The notes: generated by a model not told the origin, from the letters alone. A DNA stretch of 64,000 bases from Sphingomonas koreensis (GCF_002797435.1 NZ_PGEN01000001.1:3594501-3658500), one strand, 5' to 3'. Positions 45,254 through 54,926 are shown, numbered from the stretch's first letter. Translations and numbers: made by a program.

Positions 45254-45266
45254 TAAGTAGCACTTA
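45254..45266. promoter_or_regulatory. Candidate TetR operator
   Basis: Perfect palindrome TAAGT-AGC-ACTTA in the 49-bp gap between the divergent TetR and metal-dependent hydrolase genes. It fits the spacing of a TetR dimer site and overlaps where both promoters must lie. Confidence 0.55.
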
Positions 45267-45297
45267 GTTACGTTCGCAATTGCCTTGGAGGAAAAAG

Positions 45298-46158
45298 GTG
45301 GCGAACGCAAAGACTCCTGCCGATCTGACGATCAATCCGCGCGACCGCCGTTTCGGGCGCGAGAGCAAGCAGGATCGGCTTTGGCTGGGCGGCGATGTCG
45401 TGGGAACGGCCTTCTACAATGCGCTGTCGGTAACCTTCCCCAAGGGCGAGGCCTTTTTCATCGAGAGCGTTAAGGCGTTCCGCGACGGTGTGAACGACAA
45501 GCTCGCGCGTGAGATCAAGGCGTTCACCATCCAGGAAGTGGTGCACAGCCGCGAGCATGTCGCGTTCAACCGGCGCGTGCTCGATCATGGCTATGACATC
45601 ACCCGGCTTGAAGCGCGGATCGACCAGGTGCTCGAGATCGCGCGCGCGCGGCCCGCGATCGTCCAGCTCGCCGCGACGATGGCGCTCGAACATTACACCG
45701 CGATCATCGCCGCCGAGCTGATCCGCAATCCGAGGCACCTCGCCGGCGCCGATCGCGAGAGCGCCGAGCTGTGGCGTTGGCATGCGCTGGAGGAGATCGA
45801 GCACAAGGGCGTCGCATACGACACCTTCCTGCACGCGACCCGGAACATGAGCCGCTGGAAGCGCTGGAAGATCAAGTCGCTGACGATGCTGCTGATCAGC
45901 GGCACCTTCTGGAAGCACCGGATCGAAGGGACGCTGGACCTGATGGCGCAGGACGGCCTTACCGGCTGGCGCGCGAAGGCGGCGCTGGCGAAGTATCTGC
46001 TGGGTTCGCCCGGCATCGTCCGGCGCATGATCCCGGCCTGGTCGAGCTATTTCCTGCCCGGCTTCCATCCGTGGAACCATGACGATCGCGCGCTGATCCG
46101 GCTGGCGGAAAGCGAGTATGCAGAGGCACTTATGCCCAACGTTGTGGCAGCAGCGTGA
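45298..46158 (+). CDS. Metal-dependent hydrolase family protein (PF10118-like)
   Basis: The 286-aa product has the His/Glu-rich helices of the predicted metal-dependent hydrolase family: QEVVHSREHVAFNRRV near residue 80, LEHYTAIIAAELI near 125 and WHALEEIEHKGVAYD near 160. The ligand pattern resembles ferritin-like di-iron proteins. The GTG start is chosen because GGAGG lies six bases before it; the upstream TTG would place that site inside the gene. Control by the divergent TetR regulator is likely. The true activity of this family is not settled. Confidence 0.82.
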   Translation: MANAKTPADLTINPRDRRFGRESKQDRLWLGGDVVGTAFYNALSVTFPKGEAFFIESVKAFRDGVNDKLAREIKAFTIQEVVHSREHVAFNRRVLDHGYDITRLEARIDQVLEIARARPAIVQLAATMALEHYTAIIAAELIRNPRHLAGADRESAELWRWHALEEIEHKGVAYDTFLHATRNMSRWKRWKIKSLTMLLISGTFWKHRIEGTLDLMAQDGLTGWRAKAALAKYLLGSPGIVRRMIPAWSSYFLPGFHPWNHDDRALIRLAESEYAEALMPNVVAAA

Positions 46159-46266
46159 GACCATACCCGAATTACTGAACGGAAAATTTCAGAAATTATC
46201 CGTTGCGGGGTTGAAACCTCCGCTTCGTCCCCCCAATTGCCGCGGCGCAGCAAAGGGGAAAGAATA

Positions 46267-47451
46267 ATGCGGTCTGCAATCGCCATCGTGGCTCTGACTC
46301 TGCTTTCGGCTTGCGGAGGCGGGGAGGGCCCGCCGTCGCCGGCCGCGCCCGAAGTAACGGTCGCAACCCCCTTGCAGCGCGAAGTCGTCGACTGGGACGA
46401 CTATACCGGCCGCTTCGTCGCCCCGCAGGACGTCGAGATCCGCGCGCGGGTCAACGGTGTCATCACCGCGATCCATTTCCGCGACGGTCAGGACGTGACG
46501 CAGGGCCAGCCGCTCTTCACGATCGATCCGCGCCCCTATCAGGCGCAGCTCGCCCAGGCACAGGCGCAGATCGCGCGTGCGCAGGCGGCGCTGACCAATG
46601 CCCGCCAGGTGACGGCGCGCAGCCGCGCGCTCGCCAGCGCGCAGGCGGTGAGCAAGGAAGAGCTCGAGACCAACATCGCCGCGGAGCGCAGCGCCGCCGC
46701 CGATCTGGCAGCCGGGCGTGCCTCCGCGAACGCGGCGCAGCTCAACCTCGGCTTCACCACCGTGCGCGCGCCGTTCAGCGGCCGCATGTCGGACCGCAAG
46801 GTCAGCCTGGGCGACTCGGTCGCCGAAGGCCAGACGGTGCTGACCCGCATCGTTTCGATCGACCCGATCCGCTTCGAGTTCGAGGGCGCCGAGAGCTTCT
46901 ACCTCAAGAATCTCCGCCAGGATCAGCGCGGCGAGCGCGGTTCCTCGCGCAACACCGCCAACCCGGTTCAGATCCAGCTTGCCGACGAGAACGAGTATCG
47001 CTGGAACGGCCGGATGCGGTTCCTCGACAGTGCGGTCGATCCGAATTCGGGGACGATCCGCGCCTATGCCGAGGTTCCCAATCCGACGCGCTTCCTGACG
47101 CCGGGCATGTTCGGCCGTGCGCGTCTGCTCGGCTCGGGCACGTACAAGGCGATGCTGATCCCGGATGAGGCGATCGTCACCGACCAGACCCGCCGCCTCG
47201 TCTATGTCGTCAGCAAGGACAACAAGGCGACCCCGCGACCGGTCGAGATCGGCGCAAAGGTCGAAGGGCTGCGCATCGTCCGCGACGGGCTTGCCCCGAC
47301 CGATCGGGTGATCATCGCCGGCATGGGCATGCTCCAGCCGGGCGCGCCGGTTACGCCGAAGAAGGGCGTGATCAAGCCGGATGCGACCAAGCAGGCTGCC
47401 CCGACCGCCCCGACCGAGGAGCCGGCATCCGGCCAGGCCACCGTCCGCTAA
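46267..47451 (+). CDS. RND efflux periplasmic adaptor (lipoprotein)
   Basis: The 394-aa membrane-fusion protein has a lipoprotein signal (MRSAIAIVALTLLSAC, lipobox LSAC at residue 16), a biotinyl-lipoyl-like domain (VEIRARVNGVITAIHFRDGQ), an alpha-helical hairpin of about 70 residues rich in Ala/Gln, a beta-barrel, and a membrane-proximal domain. It links the RND permease to the outer-membrane channel. First gene of a three-gene pump operon; the permease ATG follows the stop by 12 bases. Substrate unknown. Confidence 0.93.
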   Translation: MRSAIAIVALTLLSACGGGEGPPSPAAPEVTVATPLQREVVDWDDYTGRFVAPQDVEIRARVNGVITAIHFRDGQDVTQGQPLFTIDPRPYQAQLAQAQAQIARAQAALTNARQVTARSRALASAQAVSKEELETNIAAERSAAADLAAGRASANAAQLNLGFTTVRAPFSGRMSDRKVSLGDSVAEGQTVLTRIVSIDPIRFEFEGAESFYLKNLRQDQRGERGSSRNTANPVQIQLADENEYRWNGRMRFLDSAVDPNSGTIRAYAEVPNPTRFLTPGMFGRARLLGSGTYKAMLIPDEAIVTDQTRRLVYVVSKDNKATPRPVEIGAKVEGLRIVRDGLAPTDRVIIAGMGMLQPGAPVTPKKGVIKPDATKQAAPTAPTEEPASGQATVR

Positions 47452-47463
47452 AGGACCGAAACG

Positions 47464-50400
47464 ATGAAATTCCCCCATTTCTTCATCGAGCGGCCGATCT
47501 TTGCGGCGGTGCTCTCGATCCTGATCGTGATCGTCGGGGCCATCGCGTACCCGTCGCTGCCGATCGCGCAATATCCGAACATCGCCCCGCCGACGGTGGT
47601 GGTGACCGCCACCTATCCGGGCGCGAGCGCGGAGACGCTGGCGGAAACCGTTGCCGCGCCGATCGAACAGGCGATCAACGGCGTCGACAACATGATGTAC
47701 ATGACGTCGTCGTCGACCGGTAACGGCCAGACGCAGATCACCATTGCGTTCAAGCAGGGCACCAATGTCGATCAGGCGCAGGTGCTGGTGCAGAACCGCG
47801 TCCAGCAGGCCGAACCGCGCCTGCCCGAGGATGTGCGGCGACTGGGCATCACGGTGAACAAGAACTCGCCCGACTTCCTGATGGTCGTGTTCTTCACCTC
47901 GCCCGACAACAGCCTCGATATCCAGTATATCTCGAACTACGTAACCCTGCAGGTGCAGGACCGGATCGCGCGTATCCCGGGCGTCGGCCAGGCGCTCGCA
48001 TTCGGCGGACGCGACTATAATATGCGCCTGTGGATCGACCCCGGTCTCGCCGCCGCGCGCGACATGACCATCGACGAGGTGGTCAACGCCGTCCGCGGGC
48101 AGAACGTCCAGGTCGCCGCGGGTTCGGTCGGCCAGCCGCCCTATGGCAATGCCAGCCCCGCCTTCGAGCTGGGCGTGCAGGCCAAGGGCCGACTGACCAC
48201 TCCCGACGAGTTCGGCAGCATCGTCATCAAGCGCGATGCCGAGGGCAAGCTGACCCATCTGCGCGACGTCGCGCGGATCGAGCTGGGCGCACAGGACTAT
48301 AGCTTCAACGGCTATCTGAACGACAAGCGCGCGGTCGGCGTGGGCGTGTTCCAGCTGCCCGGCTCGAACGCGCTGGCGACCGCCGAAGCGGTCAAGGCCG
48401 AGCTGGAGACGGTCTCCAAGCAATTCCCGCAGGGGATGAAATACTCGATCGACTACAACCCGACCGAGTATATCGACGAGTCGATCACCGCCGTGGAGCA
48501 CACGCTGATCGAGGCGCTGGTGCTGGTGGTGCTGGTGGTCATCATCTTCCTCCAGAGCTGGCGTGCGGCGATCATCCCGATCATCGCGATCCCGGTGTCG
48601 CTGGTCGGTGCCTTCGCGGTGCTGCTGATCTTCGGCTACTCGCTCAACACGCTCTCCTTGTTCGGCCTCGTGCTCGCCATCGGCATCGTCGTCGACGATG
48701 CGATCGTGGTTGTCGAGAATGTCGAACGATTGATGGAGGAGAAGGGGCTGTCGCCACGCGAGGCGGCGCACGAGACGATGGACGAGGTGTCCGGCGCGAT
48801 CATCGCGATCAGCCTGGTGCTGGTCGGCGTGTTCATCCCGACCATGTTCATCCCGGGCATTTCGGGCGCCTTCTACCAGCAGTTCGCGATCACCATCGCC
48901 TCGGCGACGATCATCTCGGCCTTCGTGTCGCTGACGCTCTCGCCCGCGCTCTGCGCGCTGGTGCTCAAGCACAAGGGGCATCATTCGGAAATCCCGGAAG
49001 GCTGGCGCGGGCTGCCCGCGCGTGCGGGGCTCAAGTTCAACCAGGGCTTCAACTGGCTGTCCGAGAAATACGGCCAGCTCACCTCGAAGCTGGTGCGGAT
49101 GCTGATGGTGGTCGGCGTGGTCTATGTCGCGCTGATCCTCGTCGCGGGCTGGCGCTTCACCTCGACCCCGTCGGGCTTCATCCCGCCGCAGGACCAGGGT
49201 TATCTGATCGGCGTGGTCTCGCTGCCGCCAGGTTCCTCGCTGCAGCGCACCGATGCCGTGGTGCGCGAGGCGATCGCCGCCGCCAACAAGGTGCCGGGCA
49301 TGCTCTATTCGGTGGGCTTTGCCGGCCTTGACGGCGCGAGCTTCTCGACCGCGCCGAACGCGGGCGTGATCTTCCTCGGCTTCAAGCCGCATGCGGACCG
49401 CAAGGAAACCCAGGAGGAGATTCAGGGCGCACTCTATGGAGCGTTCTCGGGGATCAAGGGCGGAACGCTGTTCATCGTGCCGCCGCCGCCGGTGCCGGGC
49501 ATCGGCAATGGCGGCGGGTTCAAGATGATGGTGCAGGACCGCAGCGGACAGGGCTATCATGCGCTGGCCGGTGCCGCGATGGGCATGATGATGGGCGCGA
49601 ACCAGCAGGAGAGCGTCACCAACACCTTCACCCAGTTCAACACCGGAACCCCGCGCCTGACCGCCGATGTCGATCGCGAGCGTGCGGAACGGATGGGCGT
49701 GCCGGTGCAGAACATCTTCTCGACGCTCGGCTCGTATCTCGGTTCGGCCTATGTGAACGACTTCAACTATCTGGGCCGGACCTTCCGCGTGACGGCGCAG
49801 GCGGACGCGCCCTATCGCGACGATGCCTCCGATATCCAGATGCTGAAGACCCGTTCGGCCGCGGGCGAGATGGTGCCGATGAGCTCGGTGATGACGCTCA
49901 AGAACGACAGCGGTCCGTATCGCGTGGTGCGCTACAACCTCTATCCGGCGGCCGAGCTGATCGGCGACACCAAGCCGGGCTATTCGACCGGCCAGACGCT
50001 GGATTCGATGGAGGCGCTGGCCGCGCAGACCCTGCCGCGCGGCATGGGCTTCGAATGGACCGAGCTGGCGCTGGAGCAACGTCAGGCGGGCAATACCGGC
50101 CTGATCGCCTTCGGCCTCGCGGTGGTGTTCGTCTTCCTGCTGCTCGCTGCACTCTATGAGAGCGTGGTGCTGCCGCTGGCGGTGATCCTGATCGTGCCGA
50201 TGTGTCTGCTCGCCGCGATCCTGGGCGTCAATCTGATGGGCATGGACAACAACATCCTGACCCAGATCGGCTTGATCGTGCTGATCGGCCTGGCGGCGAA
50301 GAACGCGATCCTGATCGTCGAGTTCGCGCGCCAGAACGAAGAAGAAGGCATGGATATGTGGGAGGCCGCGAAGCATGCGGCGCACCAGCGTATGCGTCCG

Positions 50401-50661
50401 ATCGTCATGACGTCGATCGCGTTCATCCTGGGCGTGCTGCCGCTGGTGATCGCAAGCGGCGCTGCGGCGGAGCTTCGCCAGGCGCTGGGCGTCGCGGTGT
50501 TCTTCGGCATGATCGGCGTGACGATCTTCGGCCTGCTCTTCACCCCGGCCTTCTACGTGATCTGCCGCAAGCTCGGCGACTGGGCGAGCAGCACTGCCGC
50601 CAGGCTGCGCCGCAAACCGACCCACGACCCCAAAGACCCCGTAGTGGAGCCCGCAGAATGA
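47464..50661 (+). CDS. RND multidrug efflux permease (HAE1/AcrB family)
   Basis: A 1065-aa proton-driven pump with twelve membrane helices in two halves and two large periplasmic loops. It has MKFPHFFIERPIFAAVLSIL at the start and the proton-relay Asp pair in GLVLAIGIVVDDAIVVVENV near residue 405. Family motifs in the second half include GLIVLIGLAAKNAILIVEFA. It exports hydrophobic compounds from the periplasm or membrane. Its stop overlaps the outer-membrane factor start (ATGA). Confidence 0.96.
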   Translation: MKFPHFFIERPIFAAVLSILIVIVGAIAYPSLPIAQYPNIAPPTVVVTATYPGASAETLAETVAAPIEQAINGVDNMMYMTSSSTGNGQTQITIAFKQGTNVDQAQVLVQNRVQQAEPRLPEDVRRLGITVNKNSPDFLMVVFFTSPDNSLDIQYISNYVTLQVQDRIARIPGVGQALAFGGRDYNMRLWIDPGLAAARDMTIDEVVNAVRGQNVQVAAGSVGQPPYGNASPAFELGVQAKGRLTTPDEFGSIVIKRDAEGKLTHLRDVARIELGAQDYSFNGYLNDKRAVGVGVFQLPGSNALATAEAVKAELETVSKQFPQGMKYSIDYNPTEYIDESITAVEHTLIEALVLVVLVVIIFLQSWRAAIIPIIAIPVSLVGAFAVLLIFGYSLNTLSLFGLVLAIGIVVDDAIVVVENVERLMEEKGLSPREAAHETMDEVSGAIIAISLVLVGVFIPTMFIPGISGAFYQQFAITIASATIISAFVSLTLSPALCALVLKHKGHHSEIPEGWRGLPARAGLKFNQGFNWLSEKYGQLTSKLVRMLMVVGVVYVALILVAGWRFTSTPSGFIPPQDQGYLIGVVSLPPGSSLQRTDAVVREAIAAANKVPGMLYSVGFAGLDGASFSTAPNAGVIFLGFKPHADRKETQEEIQGALYGAFSGIKGGTLFIVPPPPVPGIGNGGGFKMMVQDRSGQGYHALAGAAMGMMMGANQQESVTNTFTQFNTGTPRLTADVDRERAERMGVPVQNIFSTLGSYLGSAYVNDFNYLGRTFRVTAQADAPYRDDASDIQMLKTRSAAGEMVPMSSVMTLKNDSGPYRVVRYNLYPAAELIGDTKPGYSTGQTLDSMEALAAQTLPRGMGFEWTELALEQRQAGNTGLIAFGLAVVFVFLLLAALYESVVLPLAVILIVPMCLLAAILGVNLMGMDNNILTQIGLIVLIGLAAKNAILIVEFARQNEEEGMDMWEAAKHAAHQRMRPIVMTSIAFILGVLPLVIASGAAAELRQALGVAVFFGMIGVTIFGLLFTPAFYVICRKLGDWASSTAARLRRKPTHDPKDPVVEPAE

Positions 50662-52121
50662 AGCGTCTCAGTCTGATTGCTCCGTTGCTGGCGGGCTCGT
50701 TGCTGGCGGGCTGTGCGGTGGGGCCGAACTATGAACGCCCCGAGACGCCGCCCGCGGCGGCCGGCGCCTTCGTCGACCCGGGTATCACCAAGGTGACGCC
50801 CGGCGCTGTCGAGGGCGAATGGTGGCGGCTGTTCAAGGATCCGGTGCTCGACCGGCTGGTGGTGGAGGCGCTGACGCACAACACCGACATCCGCCAGGCA
50901 TCGGCGAACCTCAAGCGTGCCCGGGCGATCCTGTCCGAATCGCGCGGCCAGCGGCTGCCGGGCACCACGTTGCAAGGCCAGTATACCCGCCAGCGCACGG
51001 GTGCGGAGAGTGCGCAGGGTGCGCTGCCACCGGGCGTCGACGGGGTCGAGAACGACTTCTTCCGGCTCGGCTTCGACGCTTCCTATGAGGTCGATCTGTT
51101 CGGGCGGGTGAGCCGGTCGATCGAGGCCTCGCGCGGCGATACCGAAGCGGCGCAGGCCGCGCTCGACGGCGCGCGCGTGGCGGTCGCGGCGGAGACGGCG
51201 CGGACCTATGCCGCGGCGTGCGGCTTCGCGGCGCAGGCCGAGGTGGCGCGCGAGACGGTGCGGCTTCAGACCCGCACCTTCGAGCTGACCCAGCGGCTGG
51301 TCGAAGCCGGGCGCGGCACCGCGCGCGACATCGATCAGGCGCGGGTGCTGACCGAGAATGCCCGAGCGCAGGTCCCGGCGTTCGAGGCCGAGCGCCGCGC
51401 CGCGCTCTATGCGCTGGCGACGCTGACCGGCAAGCCGCCGGCGGAGCTGGATAGCGATGCGAGCGCCTGTGCGACGCCCCCGGGCGTGTCGGACCTGATT
51501 CCGGTAGGCGATGGTCAGGCGCTGCTCGCGCGGCGGCCCGACGTCCGTCAGGCCGAGCGGGCGCTTGCGGCCGATACTGCGCGGGTCGGTGTCGCGACGG
51601 CGTCGCTCTATCCGTCGATCCGGCTGCTGGGGTCGGTGTCGCTCGGTTCGCAAAGCCTCGACAATCTGGGCAAGAGCTCGTCGTTCAACTTCTCGCTCGG
51701 GCCGCTGCTCAGCTGGAACTTCCCCAACATCACCGCGGCACGGGCGCAGATCCGTCAGGCCGAGGCGGGCGCGGAAGGCTCGCTCGCGGCGTTCGACGGC
51801 ACCGTGCTGACCGCGCTGCGTGAGGTCGAGCAGGCGCTGGCGCGCTATTCGGGCGAGATCGAGCGCAACGTCGCGCTGCGCCGCGCCGATACCGCGGCGA
51901 CCAACGCCGCACGGATCGCGATCCTGCGCTTCGAGGCGGGTCGTGACAGCCTGCTTCAGCGGATCGACGCCGAACGCGATCGCGCCGGTGCGCGCGCCGC
52001 GCTTGCCCAGTCCAACGCTGCGCTGGCCGAGGCTCAGGTCGCCCTGTTCAAGGCGCTGGGCGGCGGCTGGGAAGGCGCTCCCGCTCCGGTACGCCGCGAG
52101 GCTTCGGCCGCGACCCCTTAG
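50658..52121 (+). CDS. Outer-membrane efflux channel (OprM/NodT family)
   Basis: The 487-aa lipoprotein begins MKRLSLIAPLLAGSLLAGCA (lipobox LAGC near residue 19), followed by VGPNYERPETPP, a family signature. Two OEP repeats form the trimeric beta-barrel and alpha-helical tunnel; GRDSLLQRIDAERDRAGAR near the end is typical. It completes the tripartite RND pump. A structured region follows the stop. Confidence 0.94.
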   Translation: MKRLSLIAPLLAGSLLAGCAVGPNYERPETPPAAAGAFVDPGITKVTPGAVEGEWWRLFKDPVLDRLVVEALTHNTDIRQASANLKRARAILSESRGQRLPGTTLQGQYTRQRTGAESAQGALPPGVDGVENDFFRLGFDASYEVDLFGRVSRSIEASRGDTEAAQAALDGARVAVAAETARTYAAACGFAAQAEVARETVRLQTRTFELTQRLVEAGRGTARDIDQARVLTENARAQVPAFEAERRAALYALATLTGKPPAELDSDASACATPPGVSDLIPVGDGQALLARRPDVRQAERALAADTARVGVATASLYPSIRLLGSVSLGSQSLDNLGKSSSFNFSLGPLLSWNFPNITAARAQIRQAEAGAEGSLAAFDGTVLTALREVEQALARYSGEIERNVALRRADTAATNAARIAILRFEAGRDSLLQRIDAERDRAGARAALAQSNAALAEAQVALFKALGGGWEGAPAPVRREASAATP

Positions 52122-52140
52122 GGCAATGCCCTGAACCCCA

Positions 52141-52191
52141 GGAGCCGGGCGCCCGCCACGTGTAGCGTGACGGTGGTGCGTGTCCGGCTCC
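52141..52191 (+). terminator. Stem-loop after the RND operon
   Basis: Perfect arms GGAGCCGG and CCGGCTCC separated by 35 bases that can also pair partly (GCCAC with GGTGG). It lies 19 bp after the channel gene. It may be a terminator, though no T-run follows, or a leader structure for the MFS gene that begins 57 bp later. Confidence 0.45.
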
Positions 52192-52248
52192 GTCCTTGGG
52201 GGTAGCAGCGGGGCCCGTGAGCGGCCATCGTGTGACACCGAGGACCGT

Positions 52249-53553
52249 ATGACGCCCTTTCATCACCTGCTGATCAACAACCTGGTCGCAAGCATCACCA
52301 ACTTCACCGTGTGGTTCGCGGTGACCTTCTGGGTGTTCCTCGAGACCAAGTCGGTGTTCGCGACCGGCATGATCGCGGGGATGTACCTTATCCTCACCGC
52401 AGCGCTGGCGATCTGGTTCGGCAGCCTGGTTGATCATCACCGCAAGACGCGGGTGATGATGGTGTCGAGCGCAGCGTCGCTGCTGCTCTACGCGATTGCG
52501 CTCGCGGGCTACTTCCTCGCGCCGGAAGGCAGCATGACGAAGATCGCTGGCGTGCCGCTGTGGGTGTTCCTGTTCACGGTGATGCTGGGGGTGATCGCGG
52601 GCAATCTGCGCAACATCGCGCTGCCGACCCTGGTGACTCTGCTGGTGCCCGAGGACCGGCGGGACAAGGCCAATGGGCTGGTCGGCATGGTGACGGGTAT
52701 CGGCTTCCTCACCACCTCGGCGATCAGCGGCTTTCTCGTCGCATGGGGCGGAATGGTCGCGACGTTGGCGTTCGCGATCGGGTTGTCGGCACTGGCGATG
52801 CTTCACCTGGCCTTTATCAGGATCGATGAGCAGGTCGCCGCGGACACGCATGACGCGCCCAAGCGGGTCGACCTCGCCGGCACGATCCGCGTAGTGGGCG
52901 CGGTGCCGGGGCTGTTCGCACTGATCTTCTTCGCGGCGTTCAACAACCTGCTCGGCGGCGTGTTCATGGCGTTGATGGATGCCTATGGCCTGTCGCTGAT
53001 GAAGGTCGAGCATTGGGGGCTGCTCTGGGCGTTCGTCTCCTGCGCCTTCATCCTCTCCGGGTTGCTGATCTCGCGTACCGGGCTCGGCGCAAATCCGCTG
53101 CGGACGCTGCTCCTGGTCAATGTGATCGTCTGGGCGGTCGCCGCGGTGTTCACCATCCAATCGTCGATCGTGCTGCTCGCCGGGGGCTGTTTCATCTGGC
53201 TGTTCCTCGGCCCCTATGCCGAGGCAGCGGAGCAGACGACCCTGCAGAAAGTAGTGCCGTTCGAGCGGCAGGGCAGGGTGTTCGGCTTTGCCCAGTCGAT
53301 CGAGCAGGCGGCGTCGCCGCTCACGGCGTTCATGATCGCGCCGTTGACCCAGTTCGTCTTCATCCCCTTCATGACCACGGGCACCGGCGCGGACATGATC
53401 GGCGACTGGTATGGCCGCGGGCCGGAGCGCGGGATGGCGCTGGTGTTCAGCATCGCCGGAGTGATCGGCGTGCTGGTCGCCTTCGTGGCGTTCAACTCGC
53501 GCGCCTATCGCCAGCTTTCGGCCGCCTATGCGCGGGAGGAAGTCGTGGCATGA
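52249..53553 (+). CDS. MFS transporter
   Basis: A 434-aa major facilitator with about twelve helices. The conserved loop between helices 2 and 3 reads GSLVDHHRKTRVMMVSS, and FGFAQSIEQAASPLTAFMIA lies in the second half. It resembles the enterobactin-exporter/drug-efflux branch, but the substrate cannot be named. The ATG at 52249 follows GAGGA; an earlier GTG would add residues translated from the stem-loop. Its stop overlaps the exported nuclease start. Confidence 0.88.
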   Translation: MTPFHHLLINNLVASITNFTVWFAVTFWVFLETKSVFATGMIAGMYLILTAALAIWFGSLVDHHRKTRVMMVSSAASLLLYAIALAGYFLAPEGSMTKIAGVPLWVFLFTVMLGVIAGNLRNIALPTLVTLLVPEDRRDKANGLVGMVTGIGFLTTSAISGFLVAWGGMVATLAFAIGLSALAMLHLAFIRIDEQVAADTHDAPKRVDLAGTIRVVGAVPGLFALIFFAAFNNLLGGVFMALMDAYGLSLMKVEHWGLLWAFVSCAFILSGLLISRTGLGANPLRTLLLVNVIVWAVAAVFTIQSSIVLLAGGCFIWLFLGPYAEAAEQTTLQKVVPFERQGRVFGFAQSIEQAASPLTAFMIAPLTQFVFIPFMTTGTGADMIGDWYGRGPERGMALVFSIAGVIGVLVAFVAFNSRAYRQLSAAYAREEVVA

Positions 53554-54098
53554 GACCGCAGCGCTGGCTGCGGCAGATCGCGGTGCTGGCCGTGCTGTTC
53601 CTGATCCTGTTCGCGATCGCCGAATTGCGTGCACCGCCCGAGCGGCTCGCCGCCGAAGGTGCGGCCGTGCAGGTAATCGATGGCGACAGCCTGCGCATCG
53701 GTGAGCGGACGGTACGGCTCCAGGACATCGACGCGGTCGAGTTCCATCAGCCGTGCCGGATGCCCGACGGCAAGGAATGGCGCTGCGGGGGCGAGGCACG
53801 CAAGGCGCTCGCCACGCTGATTGCGAAGGGCGGGCTGGCCTGCGAACCGCAGGCGACCGACAATTTCGGCCGGGCGGTATCGGTCTGCTCGGCGGCGGGC
53901 GTCGGGGACATCGCCGCCGCGCTCGTCGCGCAGGGCTGGGCGGTCAGCGGCGATGGCGAGCGGGAGGGGGGCTATGCTGCCGAGCAGCAGGCTGCACGGG
54001 CAGCGAAGCGCGGCATCTGGCGTGGCAGCTTCGTCCGGCCGGCAGAATGGCGCGCTGCCCATCCGCGCAGCGCGCCATCGCCAGTTCCGGCCACTTAG
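53550..54098 (+). CDS. Membrane-anchored thermonuclease (SNase-like)
   Basis: The 182-aa product has an N-terminal membrane or signal helix (about 9-27, QIAVLAVLFLILFAIA), then an SNase-type OB fold: VQVIDGDSLRIGERTVRLQD near residue 43 with the metal Asp, DAVEFHQPC near 67 and AARAAKRGIWRGSF near the end. Most catalytic positions appear present; the usual Arg before the Glu is not clear, so activity should be tested. The ATG overlaps the MFS stop. Confidence 0.85.
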   Translation: MRPQRWLRQIAVLAVLFLILFAIAELRAPPERLAAEGAAVQVIDGDSLRIGERTVRLQDIDAVEFHQPCRMPDGKEWRCGGEARKALATLIAKGGLACEPQATDNFGRAVSVCSAAGVGDIAAALVAQGWAVSGDGEREGGYAAEQQAARAAKRGIWRGSFVRPAEWRAAHPRSAPSPVPAT

Positions 54099-54364
54099 GG
54101 TCTACACCCAACTAGAACGAGGTCGAGACGGAGCGGATTTTGGCGTCAGGCTAGGAGCAAGGAGGGAGCGATGGGGATCCATCGTGACCGACGCGCGACG
54201 CCGCATGGCGCCAAAAGACGCCCGCCGCTGCGCGGTTGTCCATGGAAGGCCGCCGAGCTTCGTCGCTTGCTTGCGCGTAGCTTCAGCTACGCGACTGCGC
54301 CGCGCTTCTTGTCGGCGGCCTTCCATGGACAATCTCGATCCTCGTTCTAGTTGGGTGTCGACCC
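54099..54364. repeat. 266-bp nested inverted-repeat element (MITE-like or structured RNA)
   Basis: The outer arms (about 31 bp each, starting GGGTCTACACCCAACTAGAA on the left) are inverted with two differences. Inside are a 21-bp inverted pair beginning TTGTCCATGGAAGGCCGCCG (54236-54257 and 54311-54332), a central hairpin GCGTAGC-TTCA-GCTACGC near 54276, and a further pair TTTTGGCG/CGCCAAAA near 54137 and 54210. There is no credible reading frame. The element abuts the TAG stop of the nuclease gene. Such architecture fits a non-autonomous transposon remnant or a folded RNA. Confidence 0.7.
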
Positions 54365-54368
54365 TAAC

Positions 54369-54926
54369 TCACGCCGCCATTCGGTCGCACGGGTCGTCGC
54401 TGCGATCCTCGCCCGACAGGCGGTGCTCGTACTCGACGCACTGCACCTCGCCGCCGCGGCCGCGCGAATAGCGCGGCACGACGCGCCCGGTGGCCTGGAA
54501 GCCGAGCTTGCGCAGCACCCGGCCCGAGGCGGGGTTGTCGATATAGTGCCCGGCCGCGAGCCGCGGGACCCGCAGCGCGCGCGCGATCGCGATCACCGCC
54601 TGTCCCGCCTCGGTCGCGTAACCGCGGCCCCAGGCGTCGGGGGTGATCCAGTAACCCAGTTCGTGCGGCTCATTGTCATAGGGGCCGAAGCCGATCCCGC
54701 CGACGATACGGCTGCCGCCGTCCTCGAGCGCGCAGATCAGGAAGCTGGTCCTGCGCTGCCGCTCGGGGCCGGACAGGAACGCCTGCGCGTCGCCGATCGT
54801 GTAGGGCCAGGGTGCGCGTCCGAGATTGCGGACGACTTCGTGATGGCCCATCGCGCGCGCCAGCTCGGGCGCATCCTCGATCCAGCCGGGCCGCAGCATC
54901 AATCTTTGCGTTCTTGCGAACATCAT
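54369..54926 (-). CDS. GNAT family N-acetyltransferase (RimJ/RimL-like)
   Basis: A 185-aa acetyltransferase with TQRLMLRPGWIEDAPELARA at the start, ELGYWITPDAWGRGYATEAG near residue 90 (acetyl-CoA loop) and NPASGRVLRKLGFQATGRVV near 140. This is the RimJ/RimL type acting on protein N-termini or small amines. A GAGGAGAG ribosome site precedes two ATGs. It is convergent with the nuclease gene across the palindromic element. Confidence 0.87.
   Translation of the reverse strand: MMFARTQRLMLRPGWIEDAPELARAMGHHEVVRNLGRAPWPYTIGDAQAFLSGPERQRRTSFLICALEDGGSRIVGGIGFGPYDNEPHELGYWITPDAWGRGYATEAGQAVIAIARALRVPRLAAGHYIDNPASGRVLRKLGFQATGRVVPRYSRGRGGEVQCVEYEHRLSGEDRSDDPCDRMAA

Noticed and set aside
46189..50625. 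A 1478-codon open frame on the minus strand under the RND pump genes
   Set aside because: His/Arg/Asp-rich composition and full overlap with conserved adaptor and permease genes; a GC-bias artefact.
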